From: JANMAT01 sp031359995
GTDB taxonomy: Bacteria; Actinomycetota; Acidimicrobiia; Acidimicrobiales; Ilumatobacteraceae
Direction: 5' to 3'
Assembly: GCA_031359995.1 (NCBI GenBank)
Contig: JANMAT010000024.1
Span: 1 to 24,749 of the forward strand
DNA length: 24,749 nt
Shown: in pieces, positions 6,965 to 14,900 of the stretch
Position numbering within the stretch: the stretch's first letter is position 1
How the letters are laid out: each line of letters opens with the position of its first letter
Made by a program: the position numbers and the translations under genes
The notes under the pieces: generated by a model
Seen by the model: only the letters and a program-made list of their open reading frames with translations
The model's database searches: none
What the model was told of the DNA's origin: nothing

Positions 6965-7001
6965 GGGCTCAGTAGAGCACACCCCGACCCGACGGCTCCG
7001 C

Positions 7002-8708
7002 TCACGCCTGCACCCACCGCTGCATCCACTCGACCAGCGCCTCGTCGTGGGCCAGGCGCAACGGCACCGGGCCGTAGGTGGAGCCCTCGTGCGAGCCGCC
7101 CGGCAGCACCAGCACCTCGCTCGGGGTGCCCACCGCGTGCAGGGCCCGGTGCATCTCGAACGCCTGCGACGGTGGGCAGCGACGGTCCTCGCTGCCCACC
7201 ACGAACAGCACGGGCGTGCGGCACTCGTGGGCGTGCAGCAGCGGCGACCACCGCAGGTACGGCGTCGCATCCTGCATGGGGGTGACGCCGCCGAGCTGGG
7301 CCGGTACGAACAGCGCGCCGATGTCGCTGGTGCCGTACATGCTGAGCAGATCGGTGGCCGGGTTCTCGACCACGGCGGCGCGAAAGCGCGTCGTGGTGCA
7401 CGCCATCCACGACGTCAGGTAGCCGCCGTAGGAGTTGCCGGTCATGCCCAGGCGGTCGCCGTCGACCCAGCCGAGATCGATCGCGTGGTCCACCACCGCC
7501 AGCACGTCGCGCACCGGGCCACCGCCCCAATCGTCGATGACCGCGTGGGTGAACGCGTCGCCGTAGCCGGTGGACCCGTGCGGGTTCGTGTAGAGCACCC
7601 CGAACCCGGCCGCGCACAACGCCTGGGCGTCGAGCGAGAAGCACTCACCGAAGGCCGCCATCGGCCCACCGTGCACCATCAGCACCGTGGGCAACGGTCC
7701 GCCGGCCTCGCCCGGCGGCGCGAGGAAACCGGCACGGCTCGGTCGCGCTCTGCGCCGCCACCACCAGCCGGCCGCCCCGCACGCCGACCGGCGTCACACA
7801 GCGCTCGCCACCGACGACCTGTGTCCACACGGGCGGTTCGTCGGTCAGGCCGACCCGGGCCACGCCCAGGCGGCCGCCGTCGGTGACCCGTACCCACGCC
7901 GTCGCCCCGTCGACGGCGAGGGCGGCGTCGTAGCCATCGCCCAGCGCGGCGGGCGAGTCGCCGTACACGTCGCCGCCCGCGCCGAAGGGCACGGCGGCGG
8001 TCAGCTCGCGGACGCCGTCGGGGCCGATCACGTGGAGCTGCCCCTGCGAGCCGAGCTCGCGGTTCGTCGGCTGCACCACCAGCACGGCCAGCAGGCCGAG
8101 GGCTGACCAGTCGTGCACCACGTACGCGCCGCCGGGCACCGGGGGCGCCTCCCACGAGCCGTCCAGCTGCACCAGCCGCATGTGCTGGCCCCGCCGGTGT
8201 CCGGCGGGGTCGTGCGACACGCGCACCGCGAGGGTGGTGCCGTCGGGCGACCAGCGCGGCCGCGACCAGCGCCACTCGTCGGCGGTGAACTGCTCGACGG
8301 CACCGGTGTCGAGGTCAACGATCCAGAGCTGGGGCGGGTCGTCGAGCGGCCCGATGCCGTCGCCCCACGGCACCGCCCGCGTGATGCGGTACGGCCGGGT
8401 GCGGTCGATGCTGCGCCCCCGGGCTGCGACGAAGGCCAGCCGCCCGGGCGGCCCGCCCGGTCACGAACGCCAACCGGTCACCCGCGGGCGACCACACGGC
8501 CGAGCCGTCGCCGTCGACCGCGGCGGGGCAGGCCCGACACCTTGCCGTCGGCGACCGACACCACCGCCAGACGGGTGATCTCGTCCTCGGTGCCCCGAGG
8601 CACCCGTACGGTGGTGACGGCCAGCCGCGAGCCGTCGGGCGACAGGTCGGCGTGCACGGGCGCGGGCAGGGCGAGCCAGTCGCCCGTGGCAGGGGGAACG
8701 GCAGCCAT
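7002..8708 (-). pseudogene. S9 prolyl oligopeptidase/acylaminoacyl-peptidase-like gene with three frameshifts
   Basis: Four consecutive reading-frame blocks together encode a roughly 568-residue S9 peptidase. The start is the ATG at 8708. Frame changes fall at homopolymers: CCCC (8525-8528), GGG (8456-8458) and TTT (7726-7728, minus-strand sense). Removing one base at each restores a continuous frame. The N-terminal part is a beta-propeller (H-A-D-L-S-P-D-G-S-R-L-A-V, W-S-P-D-G-T-T-L-A-V). The hydrolase part has M-V-H-G-G-P-M, the nucleophile G-N-S-Y-G-G-Y, the Asp region V-V-G-S-E-D-R-R-C-P-P-S-Q and the His motif G-G-S-H-E-G-S. All catalytic residues remain. The open pieces lie at about 8478-8708, 7645-8455 and 7002-7725. 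The lesions may be real decay or sequence errors. Confidence 0.85.
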
Positions 8709-8963
8709 GAGCGCCGAGTGTCGCGCCTCGTGGCTCCCGACCGCCGCCCCAGGCCCGGTCGGGCGCCGCCAGCCCACGCAGCGCAGTCGCGGGTGACCTC
8801 GTTCAGAAACAAGTTGGTGGCAGGCGACACGCACCCGAAAGATCCCTCGCATTCCGTCGGGCCTCATGTCACGATGCCCCGAAGGGCAGGTCGGGGGGCT
8901 CACGGAGACCCCTATCTGCGCACGCGGCGAGGCGAACGCCGCACCTACGGAGGGCGGCGCAAA
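8709..8963. other. Divergent intergenic region upstream of the giant secreted protein
   Basis: These 255 bases separate the S9 gene (minus) from the giant gene (plus) and are slightly more A/T-rich around 8805-8850. A small hairpin, TGCCC-CGAA-GGGCA, sits at 8875-8888 in the probable leader of the giant gene. I could not match it to a known riboswitch. No clear promoter could be assigned. Confidence 0.45.
8949..8954 (+). promoter_or_regulatory. Shine-Dalgarno GGAGGG fixing the start of the giant gene
   Basis: GGAGGG lies 9 nt before the ATG at 8964, directly ahead of a textbook signal peptide. This rules out the in-frame upstream starts back to 8652, which overlap the S9 gene. Confidence 0.85.
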
Positions 8964-11900
8964 ATGGGCGAACGGCAGGCATCGGGTCGGGCGGCGCAGC
9001 GACGGCTATCACGCGCAGCACGCAACGTGGCTTTGGCGGCACTCAGCACGGCAGCAGTGACGGTCGGGCTGGTGCTGCCGGCGCCGCCGGCGTTCGCCGC
9101 CACCACGTTCGTGGTGACCAGCTCGGGCGACAGTGGGGCCGGGTCCCTGCGCGCCGCCCTCCTGGCCGCCAACACCACCCCCAACGGCACCAGCGGCCCC
9201 GACCGCATCACCTTCGCCATCCCCGGCGCCGGGGTACGCGAGATCCGCCTCGCCACCCCGCTGCCTGCGGTCACCGACGCCGTTGTGATCGACGGGTTCA
9301 CCCAGCCGGGGTCCACACCCAACACCCTCGCCGTCGGGTCCGACGCCGTGCGCCTGGTGGCCCTGTTGGGCGACTTCATGAGCACGAACGGGCCCGGCCT
9401 CGACTTGAAGAACGCCACCGGCTCCACGGTGTCGGGCCTCATCGTCGACGGGTTCACGTCGAGGGCCGTGGTCACCGGCCCCGGCACGAAGCTCACCGGC
9501 AACTTCATCGGTGACGACCCCACCACCACGACCAGCAAGCGCAACGGCGTCGGCGTCTACGTCGACCACGGTCCCAGCGTCCGCATCGGCGACGTCACGC
9601 CCGCCGGACGCAACGTCATCTCGGGCAACGGCATCGGCGTGGAGGTCGAAGAGAGCACCGGCACCGTCATCGTCAACAGCTACGTCGGCACCGACGCCGC
9701 CGGTGCCGCCGCCGTGCCCAACGGTGACGGCATCCGCCTCGGCGAAGAGACCCGCAGCACCCAGATCGGCGGTACCGATCCGCTCGGCGGCAACGTGATC
9801 TCGGGCAACACGGGCAAGGGCATCCGCATCAGCGGTACCAGCGCCACCAACACCAACATCCGCAACAACGCCATCGGCACGAACGCCGGCGGCCTCATCG
9901 CCGTGCCCAACGAGGACGGCGTGTTCATCGGCAACGGGTCGATCACCCGACCGGTGCTCGACACGCTCATCGGCGACGGCACGACCGCCGGCCGCAACGT
10001 GATCTCGGGCAACCGCGGCGAGGGCATCGCCATCTGGGGCGCGTCGGGCCGCACCGTCATCCGCGGCAACCACATCGGTGTGGGCCGCGACGCGGTCACG
10101 CCGCTCGGCAACGACCTGGCCGCCGTGGCCGAGAAGTTCGGCGGCATCGTCATCCGCAACTTCTCGAACGACAACGTCATCGGCGGCAACAACCCGAGCG
10201 ACGGCAACGTCATCGCCACCAACGGCGGCGACGGCGTGATTGCCTTCTCCGGCACCGGCAACCGCATCGTCGGCAACCGCATGTTCGACAACGTCGGCTT
10301 CGGCATCCACCTGTCCGAGGGCGAGACCAACGACCCCGGCGACATCGACGGCGCCGGCAAGGCCAACCGTCTGCAGAACTTCCCCGTCATCGGGCTGGCC
10401 CGAATCATCAACGGCACCCTCGTGGTCGACTACTCGCTCGACACCTCGGTCGGCGCCAGCGACACGCCGATCCAGATCGACGTCTACGTCGCCGACGCCA
10501 GCGGCGAGGGCAAGACCTTCGTGGCCCGCACCGAGCTGGCCACCGCCGGCGGCAGCGCCAGTGCCGTGCTCGGCGCCGCCGCCACCCTGGGCGTGACCGC
10601 GGGCGACCGCCTGGTGGCCACCGCCACCGACGCCAAGGGCAACACCTCCATGTTCTCGGCCGCGGCCGACGTGTTCGAGAGCGACGGCACCGTCACCCTC
10701 ACCGTGAACGACACCGGCGACACGGCCGACGCGACCCCGGGCAACGGCGTGTGCGCCACGGCCACCGGCACGTGCACGCTGCGCGCCGCCATCGCCGAGG
10801 CCAACGTGCTGATCGGCAACGACATCATCGACTTCGCCCTGCCCGTGGGCGGCGTGCGCACCATCACGCTCCAGTCGGCCCTGCCACCGATCGTCCAGAG
10901 CCTCGTCATCGACGGCACCACCCAGACCGGCGCCAGCTGCGCCGGCGGCCCCGGTGGCGCGCTGGTGCAGCTCGACGCCAACGGTGTGGCCACCGCCATC
11001 GACGCCTCGGCGCCCGGCGTGGCGCTCACGCTGCGCGGCCTCGTCGTGAACGACTACGCGGCCAACGGTGTGGTGGCCAACGACGCCCGCATCGAGTGCA
11101 ACATCATCGGCGCCGATGCCACCGGTACCGCCACGGTGCGCACGGCCACCGGCGCCGGCGTGGTGCTCGGCGCCAACTCGTCGCTCGGCGGGCCGTCGCC
11201 CAGCCAGCGCAACCTCATCGCCGGCAACCAGGCGTACCACGTCGACCTCACCGGTAGCGCCAGCACCGTGCAGGGGAACTTCCTCGGCACCGACCTGAGC
11301 GGCACCGTGGCCCTCGGCACCGGCGTGCTCGCTGGCGTGCGCATCGGTGGCGCCAACGACACCCTGATCGGTGGCGCCGGCGCCGGCGAAGGGAACCGCA
11401 TCGTGGGTGCCGCCGTCGGCGTGCTCGCCCAGGCGGAACCGGCGGGCACGGGCAACCGCATCCGCGGCAACACCATCGCCGGCAGCAGCACCCTGGGCAT
11501 CGACCTCGGCGGTGACGGCGTCACCCTGAACCACCTCGGCGTGGCCCCGGGCCCGAACCGCTACCAGAACTTCCCGGTGCTGTCGGTCGCGCTGTCGAAC
11601 GCCGCCACCACCCGCGTGGCCGGACGGGTCGACGGCACCGCCGACGTCGCCTACGACATCGACGTGTTCGCCAACACCGCATGCCATGCCACGTTCTTCG
11701 GCGAGGGCCGCCAGTACCTGGGCACGTTCCGCGTGACCGCCGACGCCAACGGTCTCGTGTCGTTCGACCAGACCCTGCCGGGCGGGGTGGCCGAGCCCGG
11801 CGGCATCGCCGCCACCGCCACCAACGTGGTCACGGGCGACACGTCCGAGCTCTCGTACTGCCGCCCGGTGGCGTCGCCCAACGTCACGTGGGTCGGCGCC

Positions 11901-14900
11901 CAACAGGTGGCGTCGAGCGCCACGCAGTACATCACCGACAACCTGCAGGAGAAGTGGTTCAAGTTCTCGGTGCAGCCCGGCGAGACGGTGAAGGTGCAGC
12001 TCACCGCCCGGCCCGGCAGCGCCGTGAGCCTGCATCGCGACCCGCACCCCATCTACGACGCGCTGACGCAGCCGGCCAACTCGGCCGTGCTCAGCGCCGA
12101 GGCGGCCGACACCGCGTTCCTGCCCAGCGGCTTCCTGCCCAGCGGCTTCCTCCCGTCGGGCTTCCTGCCCAGCGGCTTCCTTCCGAGCGGGTTCCTACCC
12201 AGCGGCTTCCTACCCAGCGGCTTCCTGCCGTCGGGCGCACTGCCCTCGGGCGCACTGCCGAGCGGCTTCCTGCCCAGCGGCTTCCTGCCGTCGGGCTTCC
12301 TGCCCAGCGGCTTCCTGCCCAGCGGGTTCCTCCCGAGCGGCTTCCTGCCCAGCGGCTTCCTGCCGTCGGGCTTCCTGCCCAGCGGTTCACTGCCCACCGT
12401 GTCGCTGCCGTCGGGCTTCCTGCCCAGCGGGTTCCTGCCGTCGGGCTTCCTGCCCGCCGGCTCCACCGACGCCTACTCCAGCGCGGCGCGCCGCAGCCTG
12501 CTCGGCATCTCGATGGACCCGGCCGCCGCGGTGCAGACGATCGAGCGCAACACCTACGACCTCAACGAGGACCTCTACGTCCGCGTCGTCGGGCCCCTCG
12601 ACCTCGTCACCCCGTTCCACCTGACCGTCACCGTCACCGGTGGCGTGTGCGGCACCGTCGAGTCCATCGCGACGGGCTCGTCGGTCAACGGTGCCGCCCT
12701 CACCGACACCGGCCGCAAGACGGTGATCGTCACCGACACGAGCCGCCTCGTCGGCACCACCGCCGAGAAGGCGACGGCGCTGGCCGACCTGCAGCGGTTG
12801 GCCGCCCGGGCCGACGTGGTCGGTGTGATCGTCGACCTGGCCGACACCGCCACCTACCCGCGGGTCGCGGCGGCCAACGCCCAGGCCGATGCCAACCCCG
12901 CCTGCCCCTCGGCCAAGAACATCGTGGCCGACGAGATCAAGCACGTGATCGACGCCTACCGCGCCGCCAACACCCCGCCGACCGGTCGGTCGTCGGTGGC
13001 CTACATCGTGCTGGCCGGCGGCGCCGAGGTGATCCCGTTCCACCAGACCCAGGACGTGGCCGGGCTGGCCGCCGAGAAGGAGTACGTGGCCCCGGTGGCG
13101 CCGAGCACGCCGTCGGATGCCGGCCTGCGTTCGAACCTGGTGAAGGGCCAGGACTTCTACGGGTCGCAACTTGACCTCTCGATCGCCGGCCGCACGCTGG
13201 CCGTTCCCGGCCTGGCCGTGGGCCGCCTGGTCGACGGTGCCGCCGACGTGAGCGCCGCCGTCACCACCTACATCAACGCCGACGGCGTGGTCACGCCCCG
13301 CTCGTCGGTCACCACCGGCTACGACTTCGTCGGTGACGCCGCCGCGGCGATAGCGACCGAGATGACGAACGGCATCGGCGTCACGTCCGACACGCTCATC
13401 CAGCCGCCGGGCGAAGCGCCCACCGGTCCGAACGCGTGGACGGCCGATCAGCTGCGGGCCAAGCTCTTCGGGCCGAACACCGACGTGGTGACCCTGACCG
13501 GGCACTTCAGCGCGGGCGACCTCGTGGCCGCCGACTACACGACCACGCTCACGTCCGCCGAGCTGAGCCGCACCACCGCCGACCTCACGAACGCCATCGT
13601 GCTGGCCCTCGGCTGCCACAGCGGCTTCAGCATCCCCGACACCGACGTGCTCAACGGCGCGTCGCCCGACCCCGATTGGGCCAAGGCCTTCCTGCGCAAG
13701 GGCGCGGCCACCTTCGTGGCCGCCACCGGCTACGCCTACGGGGACACCGAGCTCACCGAGTACGGCGAGAAGCTGTTCCTGCAGCTCGCCCGCCAGATGC
13801 GCACCGGCACCGGACCCATCGCCATGGGTGACGCGCTCGTGGCCGCCAAGCGCGCCTACCTGGCATCGACCGCGCAGGTCACCGGCATCGACGAGAAGAC
13901 CGTCGTCGAGATGACCCTGTACGGCCTGCCGATGATGAAGGTGAACATGCCGGGCACCCGGCTCACCGTCGCGGGCACGCCGTCGGCCATCACGACCGCA
14001 CCGGCGCCCGTGGCCGCCGGGCCGGGTGCGGGCTACGGCCTCACCAGCACCACGGCACGGATCAACCCGACGCTGACCGAGCGCACCAAGGCGCTGGCCA
14101 ACCTGGGCGCCGACGCCGCCACCAACCCCACGATCGCCACCACGTACTTCGAGGGCCGAGACGGCGTGGTCGCCAACCCGTTCGAGCCGCTCCAGCCCAA
14201 GCAGATCGACGACGTGTCGGTGTCGGGTCAGGTGCTGCGCGGTGTCGCCTTCCGCGGCGGAACCTACACCGACCACAACGGCATCACACCGCTCACCGCG
14301 GCCCCCACCACCGAGACGTCACGGGCCCACACGTCGTTCACCGCCGACGTGTTCTACCCGAACCAGATCTGGTCGCCGAACTTCTACGACGCCGTCGACG
14401 GCGGGGCCACGCGCCTCGTGTCGGTGCCCGGCCAGTTCCAGTCCGGCGGCGTCGGCTCCACCACGGGCACGCTGCGCACCTACGGCAACGTCGACCTGGC
14501 GCTCTTCTACCTGCCGGCCGACTGGACGGCCGCCGGCGCGCCCGCCACGGTGAAGGCCGCCGCGGTCAGCGCCGCCCCCGTCGTGTACGGCGCCCGGGCG
14601 ACGGTGAACGGCACGCAGCTGACGTTCTCGGTGAACGTGCAGGCCGACAGCAGCGCCGGCGTGCAGTCGGTGTGGGTGCTGTACACCGGCCTGACCGGTT
14701 CGCCCCTGCACGGCCGCTGGGCCCCGCTCGACCTGACGCCGGCGCCCGGTGACCCGACCACCTGGAGCGGCACGCTCGACCTCGGCACCGCCGCGGCCAG
14801 CAGCGTGCGGTTCATGGTGCAGGCGGTGAACGGGGCCGGTCTGGCCACGCTGGCCACCAACGAGGGCGCCTACTACTCGCTCGACAACAGCACGGCGGCC

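Noticed and set aside
8875..8888. Riboswitch in the giant gene's leader
   Set aside because: Only a 5-bp stem with a CGAA loop is visible; it lacks the conserved core of any riboswitch I can recall.
8652..8963. N-terminal extension of the giant protein
   Set aside because: Overlaps the S9 gene start and the intergenic region; GGAGGG and the signal peptide place the start at 8964.
9009..12047. 1012-codon open frame on the minus strand
   Set aside because: It is antisense to the giant secreted protein, whose signal peptide, ribosome site and domains are clear. The antisense product is a Gly/Ala/Val/His-rich low-complexity shadow typical of high-GC coding DNA.
12117..12461. CRISPR array or minisatellite
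   Set aside because: Units are contiguous without spacers, in frame, and vary synonymously, so this is a coding peptide repeat.
12117..12461. Multiple LPXTG-like sortase sites (LPSG)
   Set aside because: The Thr position is Ser, the motif is internal, and no hydrophobic segment plus basic tail follows.
12387..14276. 629-codon minus-strand frame
   Set aside because: Shadow of the C25 domain region; no domain, signal or ribosome site.
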